64,000 nucleotides of DNA from Pseudomonas guariconensis (GCF_024127895.1 NZ_JAMYBK010000012.1:62001-126000); one strand, 5' to 3'; positions 51,367 through 59,551 are shown, counted from the first letter of the stretch. A program made the numbers and translations. The notes: generated by a model from the letters alone, not told the origin.

Positions 51367-52129
51367 TCGCTATTGCGCCGTGCTCGGCGCCGAGGGTGTC
51401 GGCCTGGGTCGCTGGCACGCACGTCAACACCAGTGGCTGGGCAGCCGCAGCTTCGCCTGCGCAGCCGGCCAGCCGGCTTGGGTCGCGCCCTTGGAGGCGC
51501 TGGCCGCGCTGCTGGCCGAGCAGGGCGTACGCGGTGCCCAGTTGCGGGTCTTGCTGTCGGCCCGCTACAGCCGTTTTTGCCTGGTCCCCTGGAGCGACGC
51601 CATTGGCCATCCACGGGAGCGGGATGCCTATGCCCGGGCCTGCTTCGAGCACCTCTACGGCCAGCCCCTGGACGACTGGCGCATCGTGTTGTCGGCGGAG
51701 CCGGCGGGGGTTGCGCGCATCGCCACGGCGTTGCCCGAGGGCCTGCTGCAGGGGCTGCAGGCGCTAGGCCAGGAGAGCCGGCTGCGCCTGCGTTCGGTGC
51801 AGCCGTACCTGATGGCCGCCTACAACCGCAGCCTGGCCCAGCTGGAGCAGGGCGACTTCCTGTTCGTCCTCGCCGAGCCGCGCCGCAGCGTGCTGTTGCT
51901 GGCGGCCGGGGGCGCCTGGCAGCAAGTGTTGGCCCAGGGCTGCGCCGACAACGACCAGGCCTTGCAGGCCTTGATCGAGCGCACCTGCGAGCTGTATGGC
52001 GAGCGCCTGCCGCGCATCTACCTGCACGCCCCGGGGCGTGAGCAGGTGCCACAACTGGCGGCGGTGCAGCTGTGCCCGCCGGCGGGTGACAGCGACCCGC
52101 TGTGCGCCATGTGGCGGGCGGTGGCCTGA
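51347..52129 (+). CDS. PilM/MshI/GspL-cytoplasmic-domain-like protein
   Basis: This 260-residue soluble protein starts at GTG 51347 inside the ATPase gene. It lacks strong motifs, but its position between the ATPase and a PilN-like gene, its size and its actin-like beginning (YCAVLGAEGVGLGRWHARQ) match the cytoplasmic linker PilM/MshI of pilus machines. The linker couples the ATPase to the inner-membrane platform via PilN. It is poorly conserved, so the call rests mostly on synteny. Confidence 0.65.
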   Translation: MSPLSPDRYCAVLGAEGVGLGRWHARQHQWLGSRSFACAAGQPAWVAPLEALAALLAEQGVRGAQLRVLLSARYSRFCLVPWSDAIGHPRERDAYARACFEHLYGQPLDDWRIVLSAEPAGVARIATALPEGLLQGLQALGQESRLRLRSVQPYLMAAYNRSLAQLEQGDFLFVLAEPRRSVLLLAAGGAWQQVLAQGCADNDQALQALIERTCELYGERLPRIYLHAPGREQVPQLAAVQLCPPAGDSDPLCAMWRAVA

Positions 52130-52130
52130 C

Positions 52131-52673
52131 ATGCGCCGCCTGGACCTGGAATTCCAGCCCCGGCGCAGCAGCCCGCTGGCCTGGGCGTTGCTGGCCCTGG
52201 GCTGCTGCGCCCTGGCACTGCTGGTGCTGGTGCAGCAACGGCTGCAAGGCGAGCAACTGGACCTGGAGGCCCGGGTGCACCAGCTTGAGCAGCAGCTCGG
52301 CCGCCGCCCGGCCACCGCCGCGTCGCAGAGCAGCGCCGCCAGCCGCGAGCAGGCCGAGCAACTGGCGCAGATGCGCCACGTCTCGCAGCAGTTGCAACGG
52401 CCCTGGGAGCAACTGTTCGCCATGCTCGAAGCCCAGCCCCAGGAAGACGTCGCCTTGCTCAGCCTCACCCCCGATGCACGCAAGGGCCAGGTCCGCATCG
52501 CCGCCGAGGCGCGCAACCTGGAGGCCATGCTGCAGTACCACCAGCGCCTGGAGCGCAGCGCCGAGTTGCACGATGTCTCGCTGCTCAACCACGAGGTGGT
52601 GTCTGGCCAGCCCGAGCGTCCGGTGCGCTTCAACCTCACCGCCACCTGGGAGACCGGCCATGCACGTCCCTAG
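52131..52673 (+). CDS. PilN-like inner-membrane assembly protein
   Basis: This 180-residue bitopic protein has a short cytoplasmic N-terminus (MRRLDLEFQPRRSSP) that would dock to PilM, a membrane helix (LAWALLALGCCALALLVLV), a Gln-rich coiled coil (about 45-95) and a ferredoxin-like periplasmic end. This is the PilN/MshJ layout. It overlaps the PilO-like gene by 14 bases. Confidence 0.75.
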   Translation: MRRLDLEFQPRRSSPLAWALLALGCCALALLVLVQQRLQGEQLDLEARVHQLEQQLGRRPATAASQSSAASREQAEQLAQMRHVSQQLQRPWEQLFAMLEAQPQEDVALLSLTPDARKGQVRIAAEARNLEAMLQYHQRLERSAELHDVSLLNHEVVSGQPERPVRFNLTATWETGHARP

Positions 52674-53211
52674 CCTGATCGTCCATGAACACCTGGCTCG
52701 CCTGGGCCGGGCCGGCCTCGGCGCGGTGCTGGTGGCGCTGCTGGCGCTGTTCGTCGCCTGTGCCTGGGTACTGCCCCAGTGGCAGGCCGTGCGCGAGCTG
52801 CGCGCCAGCGAGGCGGATGCCCGTGTGCAGGTCCAGCGCCTGCAGCGTGGCGAACTGAAGGTGGCGGCCAAGCCCGAGCAACAGGTGCTGGATGGCTTGC
52901 GCCGGCAACTGCCCGGCCAGCCCCAGGCCAGCGAACTGATCGAGCGCTTGTACCGCCTGGCCAGTGCCGAGCGCATCAGCCTGGCCCGTGGTGAATACGC
53001 CCTGGGCATCGATCCCAAGACCCGGCTGGCGCGCTACCAGATCGTCCTGCCGGTGCGCGGCAGCTACCCACAGATCCGTGGCTTTCTCCAGGCATTGCCC
53101 GGCGCGCTGCCGACCCTGGTGCTGGAGGACCTGGAGCTGCAACGCAAGCGCATCGGCGACGGCGAGCTCAATGGCCGCCTGCGCATGACCCTCTACCTGT
53201 CGAGGTCGTGA
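52660..53211 (+). CDS. PilO-like (GspM/MshK-type) inner-membrane assembly protein
   Basis: This 183-residue bitopic protein has one N-terminal helix (LGAVLVALLALFVACAWVLP), a coiled coil and a ferredoxin-like domain with YQIVLPVRGSYPQIRGFLQA, a phrase seen in PilO/GspM families. It forms the heterodimer with PilN. The stop shares one base with the next start (TGATG). Confidence 0.78.
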   Translation: MHVPSLIVHEHLARLGRAGLGAVLVALLALFVACAWVLPQWQAVRELRASEADARVQVQRLQRGELKVAAKPEQQVLDGLRRQLPGQPQASELIERLYRLASAERISLARGEYALGIDPKTRLARYQIVLPVRGSYPQIRGFLQALPGALPTLVLEDLELQRKRIGDGELNGRLRMTLYLSRS

Positions 53212-53735
53212 TGAACACTCAGCGCGTGACGATGTGGGTGGGCTTTCTGGGCCTGAGCGCCGCCTTGGCCTGGGCGCCGGGGCACTGGTTCGGCCAGGCG
53301 GACAGCGTCGTTCCCTTCGCGGGCAAGCCCGCTCCCACAGGCGCCGTGGGCACCGCCGAACCCGTGGGCGAGCGCTCGTCGGGGCGTCGAGGCGCCGTGA
53401 CAGGGCCGGCCCAGGCCCCACGAAACCTGTTCCCGGTGCAGCAATGGAGCCAGCCCAAGGTCCTGGCCAGCGTGACCGAACGCCCTGTGATCGCCGCCCC
53501 GGTGGCCGCCGTCGCGCCCACCGCGCCGACGCTGCCGTTCCAGTTCGTCGGCCGCCTGGGCGATCGCGATGACCTGCAGGTGTTCCTGCAGAACGGCGAG
53601 AAGCTCTACGTCGTGCGCCAGGGCGACGTCATCGACGACACCTACCGCCTCGACCACGTCTCGGCCACCGAGCTGAGCCTGGTCTACCTGCCACTGCACC
53701 AGCCACAGACGCTGTCTGTCGGGAGCGCACCATGA
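53211..53735 (+). CDS. PilP-like periplasmic protein carrying an in-frame REP insertion
   Basis: This 174-residue protein has an N-terminal helix or signal (MWVGFLGLSAALAWAPG), a low-complexity linker, and a C-terminal beta domain (LPFQFVGRLGDRDDLQVFLQ, LYVVRQGDVIDDTYRLDHVS) typical of PilP/GspC HR domains that contact the secretin. In the linker (about residues 32-45) the residues VVPFAGKPAPTG are encoded by a P. putida-type REP (53315-53341). The element therefore inserted without breaking the frame. It overlaps the secretin gene by four bases. Confidence 0.8.
   Translation: MNTQRVTMWVGFLGLSAALAWAPGHWFGQADSVVPFAGKPAPTGAVGTAEPVGERSSGRRGAVTGPAQAPRNLFPVQQWSQPKVLASVTERPVIAAPVAAVAPTAPTLPFQFVGRLGDRDDLQVFLQNGEKLYVVRQGDVIDDTYRLDHVSATELSLVYLPLHQPQTLSVGSAP
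53315..53341 (+). repeat. REP element inside the PilP-like coding region
   Basis: The palindrome GCGGGCAAGCCCGC (53319-53332) followed by TCCCACAGG is the standard P. putida REP. It is read in frame as FAGKPAPTG in the flexible linker of the PilP-like protein. REPs are normally intergenic. Confidence 0.9.
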
Positions 53736-55609
53736 AGCCATCGAAGTCGTGCAAGCCTGCTCCGTTCATGCTCCTGGCCCTGTGCGTGGCCCTGGCCGGT
53801 TGTGGCTCGAGCGCCGTGCGCAAGGACAGCGACGCGCTGTTCAAGGAAGGCCAGTACGAGGCCGGCATCGCCCGCCTGGAAGAGGCACTGCGCGACAAGC
53901 CGCGCGACACCGAGCTGAACATCGCCCTGGCCCATGGCCGCCAGCGCGCGGTCGAGGCCCTGCTGGCGCAGGCCGACAGCGACCGTAGCCGCCATGACTT
54001 CAGCGGTGCGCGCATGGGCTATGGCCGAGTGCTGACCATCGAGCCGAACAACCGCCGCGCCCAGGAAGGTATCCGCCAGCTGGAGTTGATGCGTACCCTC
54101 GATGAGCGCGTCGCCCTGGGCCAGGCGGCGCTGCGTCAGGGCGACCTGTTCGGTGCCGAGCGCCACATGCGCGAAGTGCTGCGCCTGGACCCGCAGAACC
54201 AGAAGGGCATCATCCTGCGCAGCGACATCGAGAACGTCCAGGCGCGTACCGCCCAGCCGTTCCCGCAACTGCGCAGCAAGCTGGAGCGGCCGGTGACCCT
54301 GGAGTTCCGCGACGCCAACCTCAAGACCATCTTCGAGGTGCTGGCCCAGGTGGCCGGCATCAACTTCATCTTCGACAAGGACCTGCGCCCCGACATGAAG
54401 GCCACCATTTTCGTGCGCGAGGTGCGCATCGAGGACGCCGTGGCCCTGCTGCTGGAGCAGAACCAGTTGCACCAGAAGATCGTCAACGACAACACCCTGC
54501 TGATCTACCCCGCGTCGCCGCAGAAGACCAAGGACTACCAGGAACTGGTCATGCGCACCTTCTACCTGACCAGCATCGACGCCAACACCGCGCTGAACAT
54601 GCTCAAGACCATGCTCAAGACCCGCGACGTGTTCGTCGACGAGCGCCTCAACACCCTGACCATGCGCGACACCCCCGACGCCGTGCGCATGGCCGAGAAG
54701 CTGCTGCAGTCGCAGGACCAGTCCAACCCCGAGGTGGTACTGGAAGTCGAGGTGATGGAGGTGGCCCGCTCGCGCATCCTCGACCTCGGCCTGCAATGGC
54801 CCAACACCTTCGGCGTGCTCAACGACCAGGGCAACCCGGTCAGCGTGCTCGACCAGTTGCGCGGCATCAACTCCAGCCGCATCAGCATCGGCCCGGCACC
54901 CCAGGCCAAGATCAATGCCGCGGACAAGGGCATCAACACCCTGGCCAGCCCCGTGATCCGTGTCAGCAACCGCGAGCAGGCGCGCATCCACATCGGCCAG
55001 CGGGTGCCGATCGTCAGCGCCACCTCGGTGCCTTCGACCCAGGGCCCGGTGATCACCGAGAGCATCACCTACCTGGATGTGGGCCTCAAGCTCGAAGTGC
55101 AGCCCACCGTGCACCTGAACAACGAGGTGGCGATCAAGGTGGCCCTGGAGGTGAGCAATGCCACGCCCCTGGAGCCGACCCGCCAGGGCACCATCCCGGT
55201 CCAGGTCGACACCCGCAATGCCCAGACCAGCCTGCGCCTGCACGATGGCGAGACTCAGGTGCTGGCCGGCCTGGTACGCAACGATCACAGCTCCAACGGC
55301 AACAAGATCCCAGGCCTGGGCGACATCCCTGGGTTGGGCCGGCTGTTCGGTAGTCATCGCGACGACATGAGCAAGTCCGAACTGGTGCTGGCGATCACCC
55401 CGCGCATCGTGCGCAACCTGCCGTACCAGAGCCCGTCGGACATGGAGTTCGCCACCGGTACCGAGTCCAGCCTGCAGGTACGCCAGTTGGCCCAGCCGCT
55501 GCCCTCGGGCGGGCTGCCGGCCGAGGCTCCGCTCGATGCGCCCGCCGACGCGCCGTTGGCCGAAGGCCAGATGGCCGTCGTGCCGCCCACCCGGAGCCCA
55601 CGGCCATGA
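53732..55609 (+). CDS. Secretin of a type II/MSHA-like machine (GspD/PilQ/MshL), lipoprotein
   Basis: This 625-residue outer-membrane channel has a lipoprotein signal (LLALCVALAGC, lipid on Cys24), which suggests it pilots itself to the outer membrane. A TPR-like region follows (about 30-165; ALFKEGQYEAGIARLEEAL, ALRQGDLFGAERHMREVL), then N-domains (VTLEFRDANLKTIFEVLAQ) and the C-terminal secretin core (about 330-585) with TLASPVIRVSNREQARIHIG and KIPGLGDIPGLGRLFGS. A proline-rich tail ends it. The TPR front resembles MshL-linked or Tad-like secretins. It overlaps both neighbours by four bases. Confidence 0.92.
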   Translation: MKPSKSCKPAPFMLLALCVALAGCGSSAVRKDSDALFKEGQYEAGIARLEEALRDKPRDTELNIALAHGRQRAVEALLAQADSDRSRHDFSGARMGYGRVLTIEPNNRRAQEGIRQLELMRTLDERVALGQAALRQGDLFGAERHMREVLRLDPQNQKGIILRSDIENVQARTAQPFPQLRSKLERPVTLEFRDANLKTIFEVLAQVAGINFIFDKDLRPDMKATIFVREVRIEDAVALLLEQNQLHQKIVNDNTLLIYPASPQKTKDYQELVMRTFYLTSIDANTALNMLKTMLKTRDVFVDERLNTLTMRDTPDAVRMAEKLLQSQDQSNPEVVLEVEVMEVARSRILDLGLQWPNTFGVLNDQGNPVSVLDQLRGINSSRISIGPAPQAKINAADKGINTLASPVIRVSNREQARIHIGQRVPIVSATSVPSTQGPVITESITYLDVGLKLEVQPTVHLNNEVAIKVALEVSNATPLEPTRQGTIPVQVDTRNAQTSLRLHDGETQVLAGLVRNDHSSNGNKIPGLGDIPGLGRLFGSHRDDMSKSELVLAITPRIVRNLPYQSPSDMEFATGTESSLQVRQLAQPLPSGGLPAEAPLDAPADAPLAEGQMAVVPPTRSPRP

Positions 55610-56079
55610 AACGCCCGCAGCGTGGTTTCAGCCTGATCGAGGTGGTGCTGACCCTGGCGCTGCTCGGGCTGCTCGCCAGCATGGCCGCGCCCTTGACCGA
55701 GACCGTGGTGCGCCGCAACAAGGAACAGCAACTGCGCGAGGCGCTGTACCAGATCCGCGACGCCATCGATGCCTACAAGCGCGCCTTCGACGCCGGCTAC
55801 ATCGAGAAGCGCCTCAATGCCAGCGGCTACCCCCCGAACCTGCAGGTGCTGGTGGACGGCGTGCGTGACGTGCGCAGCGCCAAGGGTGCCAAGTTCTACT
55901 TCCTGCGCCGTATCCCCCGCGACCCATTGCTCGCGGCCAAGGACGACGACCAGGGCGGCTGGGGCCTGCGCGCCTACGACAGCAGCGCCGACGACCCGCG
56001 CCAGGGCGAGGACGTGTTCGACGTGTATTCCCGGGCCCGCGGCAAGGGCCTCAACGGCATCCCCTACGGGCAATGGTGA
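55606..56079 (+). CDS. Type II pseudopilin, GspG-like, copy 1
   Basis: This 157-residue pseudopilin has a short positively charged leader and the prepilin peptidase site RG-FSLIEVVLTLALLG, with Glu at +5. The C-terminal domain (YFLRRIPRDPLLA, GLNGIPYGQW) follows the GspG plan and includes a possible calcium loop (AKDDDQGG). It would be a main subunit of the pseudopilus. It starts within the secretin stop (ATGA). Confidence 0.9.
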   Translation: MKRPQRGFSLIEVVLTLALLGLLASMAAPLTETVVRRNKEQQLREALYQIRDAIDAYKRAFDAGYIEKRLNASGYPPNLQVLVDGVRDVRSAKGAKFYFLRRIPRDPLLAAKDDDQGGWGLRAYDSSADDPRQGEDVFDVYSRARGKGLNGIPYGQW

Positions 56080-56084
56080 CGGCG

Positions 56085-56459
56085 ATGAAACGTAGCCTGG
56101 GTTTCACCTTGATCGAACTGCTAGTGGTGATGGCGATCATCGCCACCCTGATGACCATCGCCATGCCGCGCTACTTCGACAGCCTGGAGGCCTCCCGCGA
56201 GGCGACCCTGCGCCAGAGCCTGGCGGTGCTGCGCGAGGCCCTGGACCACTACTACGGCGACACCGGCAGCTACCCCGAGTCGTTGGAGCAACTGGTGGAG
56301 GCGCGCTACCTGCGCAATACGCCGGTCGACCCGATCACCGAGCGCAGCGATGCCTGGCAACTGGTGCCGCCGCCCGAGGGCGTGGCTGGCGGCGTGGCCG
56401 ATATCAAGAGCGGAGCAACCGGGAGGGCGCGTGATGGCAGCCTCTATACCCAATGGTAA
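56085..56459 (+). CDS. Type II pseudopilin, GspG-like, copy 2
   Basis: This 124-residue pseudopilin has the cleavage site LG-FTLIELLVVMAIIATL, with Glu at +5, and a compact GspG-like C-terminus (YYGDTGSYPESLEQLVEARY, LRNTPVDPITERSDAW). ATG 56085 gives a normal six-residue leader; ATG 56073 would give a ten-residue one overlapping the previous stop. Two GspG-like genes side by side suggest distinct major and minor subunits. Confidence 0.9.
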   Translation: MKRSLGFTLIELLVVMAIIATLMTIAMPRYFDSLEASREATLRQSLAVLREALDHYYGDTGSYPESLEQLVEARYLRNTPVDPITERSDAWQLVPPPEGVAGGVADIKSGATGRARDGSLYTQW

Positions 56460-56961
56460 GGCCTGCGCGGGCTTCACCTACCTGGGCGTGCTCTTGCTGA
56501 TCGCGGTCGGCAGCCTGGCCCTGGCCGCCAGCGGCAGCCTCTGGTCGGCGACCGCCCAGCGCGAGCGTGAGCGCCAGTTGCTGTGGGTCGGCGGCCAGTA
56601 CGCCCAGGCCCTGCGCAGTTACTACCGGGCCTCACCGGGCCTGGCCCAGTACCCCCAGGAACTGCGCGAGTTGCTGGAGGACAACCGTTTTCCCTCGCCG
56701 AAACGGCACATCCGCAGGCTCTACCCGGACCCGATCGAGGGCAGCGACGACTGGGGCCTGCTGCGCTCGATCGATGGCCGCATCACCGGCGTGCACAGCC
56801 GCTCGGATGCCACGCCGCACAAGCGCGCCGGCTTCGACGCCCAGTGGTCCGCGTTCGAAGGGCTGGAGCACTACAGCGACTGGCAGTTCGTCGCCGAGCA
56901 GGCCTTCGCCGAGGGTGGCAACGCCACGTTCCGTCATGCCGGCCCGGGAGATACGCCATGA
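56434..56961 (+). CDS. Minor pseudopilin-like protein lacking Glu at +5
   Basis: This 175-residue protein has a pilin-like N-terminus, CAG-FTYLGVLLLIAVGSLAL, but Gly instead of the Glu normally found at +5 after cleavage. That absence is a feature of tip pseudopilins such as GspK. The rest (YAQALRSYYRASPGLAQYPQELREL, RRLYPDPIEGSDDWGLLRSI) is like GspG/H-type domains with a conserved DPI segment. GGAGG lies seven bases before ATG 56434, and the start overlaps the previous gene by 26 bases. It probably caps the pseudopilus. Confidence 0.82.
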   Translation: MAASIPNGKACAGFTYLGVLLLIAVGSLALAASGSLWSATAQRERERQLLWVGGQYAQALRSYYRASPGLAQYPQELRELLEDNRFPSPKRHIRRLYPDPIEGSDDWGLLRSIDGRITGVHSRSDATPHKRAGFDAQWSAFEGLEHYSDWQFVAEQAFAEGGNATFRHAGPGDTP

Positions 56962-57362
56962 AACGCCTGGTCATGATCGGCTGGCTGTGCCTGTTGCTGG
57001 GCGCCTTGCCCAACGGTGCGGCCCGCGCCAGTGCCGAGGACGAGATGATGGGTTTCATCGTCGACCACACCATCTCGCACATCGGCCACGACTTCTACAA
57101 CGCCTTCACCGACCGCCTGCGCGCCACCAGCCGCCTGGATTTCAACCTGGTGGTGCGCGAGCGCCCCGATGCCCGCTGGGGCAGCCTGGTGACGGTGGAA
57201 TACGAACGCGAGGTGCTGTACCGGCGCTTCCTGCCGCCCAACACCACGCAACTCAAAGACGAGGCCGTCGCGGCCGCCGACCTGGTCAAGCAGCAGATCA
57301 TCCAGCGCAAGCTGCAGCGCCTGCTACAGGACACCACCGATCTGGAGAGGGACGAGCTATGA
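56958..57362 (+). CDS. csgE: Curli assembly protein CsgE
   Basis: This 134-residue exported protein has a signal peptide (MIGWLCLLLGALPNGAARA) and the CsgE core: VDHTISHIGHDFYNAFTDRL, RLDFNLVVRERPDARWGSLV, YERE-V-LYRRFLPPN. CsgE caps the CsgG channel in the periplasm and guides curlin subunits into it. It overlaps the preceding pseudopilin gene (ATGA). The curli export genes are therefore part of the same transcript as the type II-like machine, which is unusual. Confidence 0.93.
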   Translation: MKRLVMIGWLCLLLGALPNGAARASAEDEMMGFIVDHTISHIGHDFYNAFTDRLRATSRLDFNLVVRERPDARWGSLVTVEYEREVLYRRFLPPNTTQLKDEAVAAADLVKQQIIQRKLQRLLQDTTDLERDEL

Positions 57363-57775
57363 ACAACCGCATTCCCCGTTGTATCGCCGCCTGCCTGCTG
57401 GCCGGCGCCGCCGCGGGCCTGGCCCAGGCCACGGAGCTGGTGTACACGCCGGTCAACCCGGCGTTCGGCGGCAACCCGCTCAACGGCACCTGGCTGTTGA
57501 ACAACGCCCAGGCGCAGAACGACTACGACGACCCAGACCTGAAGAAGCGTACCTCGTTCAGCGGCACCTCGGCCCTGGAGCGCTTCAGCAACCAGCTCGA
57601 GTCGCGGCTGCTGTCGCAGTTGCTGGACAACATCAGCAACGGCACCACCGGCAGCATGTCCACCGACTCATTCCTGATCGACGTCATCGACGATTCCGGC
57701 GCCTTGAGCATCAAGGTCACCGACCGTGCCACAGGCGAAGTCTCGATCATCGAGGTCAGCGGCCTGAACCCCTGA
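57359..57775 (+). CDS. csgF: Curli assembly protein CsgF
   Basis: This 138-residue exported protein has a signal peptide and the hallmark ELVYTPVNPAFGGNPLNG at the mature N-terminus, the part that inserts into the CsgG barrel. A C-terminal domain (FSNQLESRLLSQLLDNIS) follows. It anchors the CsgB nucleator at the cell surface. It overlaps csgE by four bases. Confidence 0.95.
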   Translation: MNNRIPRCIAACLLAGAAAGLAQATELVYTPVNPAFGGNPLNGTWLLNNAQAQNDYDDPDLKKRTSFSGTSALERFSNQLESRLLSQLLDNISNGTTGSMSTDSFLIDVIDDSGALSIKVTDRATGEVSIIEVSGLNP

Positions 57776-57804
57776 GAGGGACGGGTCAATAGGGGAGAAC
57801 GACC

Positions 57805-58647
57805 ATGAAACGCCTGCTGAGCGCACTGCTGATCCTCGCCACCTTGCAAGGCTGCGGCCTGCGCGAGCCGATGCCCGCCGAACAGGACACCGAGACGCCG
57901 ACCCTGACGCCTCGGGCTTCCACCTACTACGACCTGTTGAACATGCCACGGCCCAAGGGACGGCTGATGGCGGTGGTGTATGGCTTTCGCGACCAGACCG
58001 GGCAGTACAAGCCGACCCCGGCCAGTTCGTTCTCCACCAGCGTCACCCAGGGCGCGGCGAGCATGCTGATGGATGCCCTCAATGCCAGCGGCTGGTTCGT
58101 GGTGCTCGAACGCGAAGGCCTGCAGAACCTGCTGACCGAGCGCAAGATCATCCGTGCCTCGCAGAAAAAACCCGACGTCGCGCCCAACATCCAGAGCGAG
58201 CTGCCACCGCTGCAGGCCGCCAACCTGATGCTCGAGGGCGGCATCATCGCCTACGACACCAATGTGCGCAGCGGCGGGGAGGGCGCCCGCTACCTGGGCA
58301 TCGGCGCTTCCCGCGAGTACCGGGTCGACCAGGTCACCGTCAACCTGCGCGCGGTCGACGTGCGCACCGGGCAGGTGCTGGCCAACGTCATGACCAGCAA
58401 GACCATCTACTCGGTCGGCCGCAGCGCCGGGGTGTTCAAGTTCATCGAGTTCAAGGAACTGCTCGAGGCCGAGGTGGGCTACACCACCAACGAACCGGCC
58501 CAACTGTGCGTGCTCTCGGCGATCGAGGCGGCGGTGGGGCACCTTTTGGCGCAAGGTATCGAGCGGCGGCTGTGGCAGGTGGCGGGGGACGGCGGGGGCG
58601 ACAAGGCGGTGTTGGAGAAGTACCTGAGTCAGAATCAGCAGGAGTAA
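57805..58647 (+). CDS. csgG: Curli secretion channel CsgG (lipoprotein)
   Basis: This 280-residue outer-membrane lipoprotein (lipobox ILATLQGC, lipid on Cys17) forms the nonameric curlin export pore. Recognised segments are MAVVYGFRDQTGQYKPTPAS, FVVLEREGLQNLLTERKIIR, LMLEGGIIAYDTNVRSGGEGARYLG and YRVDQVTVNLRAVDVRTG. Length is near the E. coli protein. It is the last gene of the operon and is followed by a strong terminator. Confidence 0.96.
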   Translation: MKRLLSALLILATLQGCGLREPMPAEQDTETPTLTPRASTYYDLLNMPRPKGRLMAVVYGFRDQTGQYKPTPASSFSTSVTQGAASMLMDALNASGWFVVLEREGLQNLLTERKIIRASQKKPDVAPNIQSELPPLQAANLMLEGGIIAYDTNVRSGGEGARYLGIGASREYRVDQVTVNLRAVDVRTGQVLANVMTSKTIYSVGRSAGVFKFIEFKELLEAEVGYTTNEPAQLCVLSAIEAAVGHLLAQGIERRLWQVAGDGGGDKAVLEKYLSQNQQE

Positions 58648-58751
58648 GTGGCTTCTGGCTGTAAGCCAGTCCAGTGAATGTGAATGGACAGAAAATCAGC
58701 GTCTCGGTAGGACAGGCGCAAACCTGCGCCGTGGCAAGCTGAGTAACCTCG

Positions 58752-58782
58752 CCGGGTCGGAGAAGTCCGACCCGGTTTTTTT
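58752..58782 (+). terminator. Rho-independent terminator after csgG
   Basis: CCGGGTCGGA (58752-58761), loop GAAG, TCCGACCCGG (58766-58775), then TTTTTTT. A perfect 10-bp stem with a T tract ends the secretion/curli operon. The 258 bases between csgG and alkB hold nothing else I can name. Confidence 0.92.
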
Positions 58783-58906
58783 ACTTTTTTGGTCTGGAGG
58801 CTCAGTTTCAAAGTTCTTCCTGCCAAAAATCGAGCGGTGCTGCAAAACACGGGGAGGCATGCGCGTTTCCGAGCCTGGTGGCCAACGAGACTGAGTCGAT
58901 AGGGGA

Positions 58907-59551
58907 TCAACCCGCCTTGCGCAACGTCAGGTTGATCCGCCGCTCGCCCAGGCGTGGATGCACGCCGGGCTTGATTGGCAGCACACCGTGAAAGCGCAGG
59001 CGATCTTCGCCGCCCCAGACCAGCACGTCGCCGTGGCCCAACGGTATGTGCCGGGGCCGGTCCGACCGTTGCAGCCCACCGAACAGGAACACCGCCGGCA
59101 AGCCTAGCGAGATCGACACTATCGGTTGGCCGAAGTCCGCTTCGTCACGGTCCTGGTGCAGGCTCAGGCGGGTGCCGGGCAGGTAGTGGTTGACCAGGCA
59201 GGCGTCCGGGACGAAACCGTCGAAGCCGGCAGTGGTCGCAGCGCGGCCGGCCAGGTCGAGCAGTATCGGCGGCAGGGCGGGCCAGGGTTGGCCGCTGACC
59301 GGGTCGGTCGGGCTGTAGCGATAGCCCTTTTCGTCACTCACCCAGCCCAGCGACCCGCAGTTGGTCAAGGCCACTGCCATGTGCAGGCCGCCCGGGGTGC
59401 GCATGTGCCGGAAGGGCGCGGCGCGCAGGACCGGGCGCAAGGCGTCGAGCAGCGCCTCGACCTCGGGCACGGCGAAGCCGGGCAGCAGCACGGTCTGGCT
59501 GGCCAGGCGTTGCGGCTGGGGGCCGAACAGGTCGAGGTCGGACTGGATCAT
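58907..59551 (-). CDS. alkB: DNA oxidative demethylase AlkB
   Basis: This 214-residue Fe(II)/2-oxoglutarate dioxygenase repairs 1-methyladenine and 3-methylcytosine. The iron ligands are in LSLHQDRDE (His, Asp) and LRFHGVLPIKPG (His). The 2-oxoglutarate Arg is in RRINLTLRKAG, and YLPGTRLSLHQD is the usual preceding segment. ATG 59551 gives a product of AlkB length; in-frame ATGs at 59581 and 59620 are possible. It stands alone between the two converging curli operons and looks unrelated to them. Confidence 0.95.
   Translation of the reverse strand: MIQSDLDLFGPQPQRLASQTVLLPGFAVPEVEALLDALRPVLRAAPFRHMRTPGGLHMAVALTNCGSLGWVSDEKGYRYSPTDPVSGQPWPALPPILLDLAGRAATTAGFDGFVPDACLVNHYLPGTRLSLHQDRDEADFGQPIVSISLGLPAVFLFGGLQRSDRPRHIPLGHGDVLVWGGEDRLRFHGVLPIKPGVHPRLGERRINLTLRKAG

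Noticed and set aside
58700..58785. Possible riboswitch or small RNA between csgG and the terminator (short hairpin GGCGC...GCGCC, several GGA motifs)
   Set aside because: I compared it with cyclic-di-GMP, cobalamin and RsmY/Z-type patterns and the key conserved blocks are missing. Only the terminator is supported.
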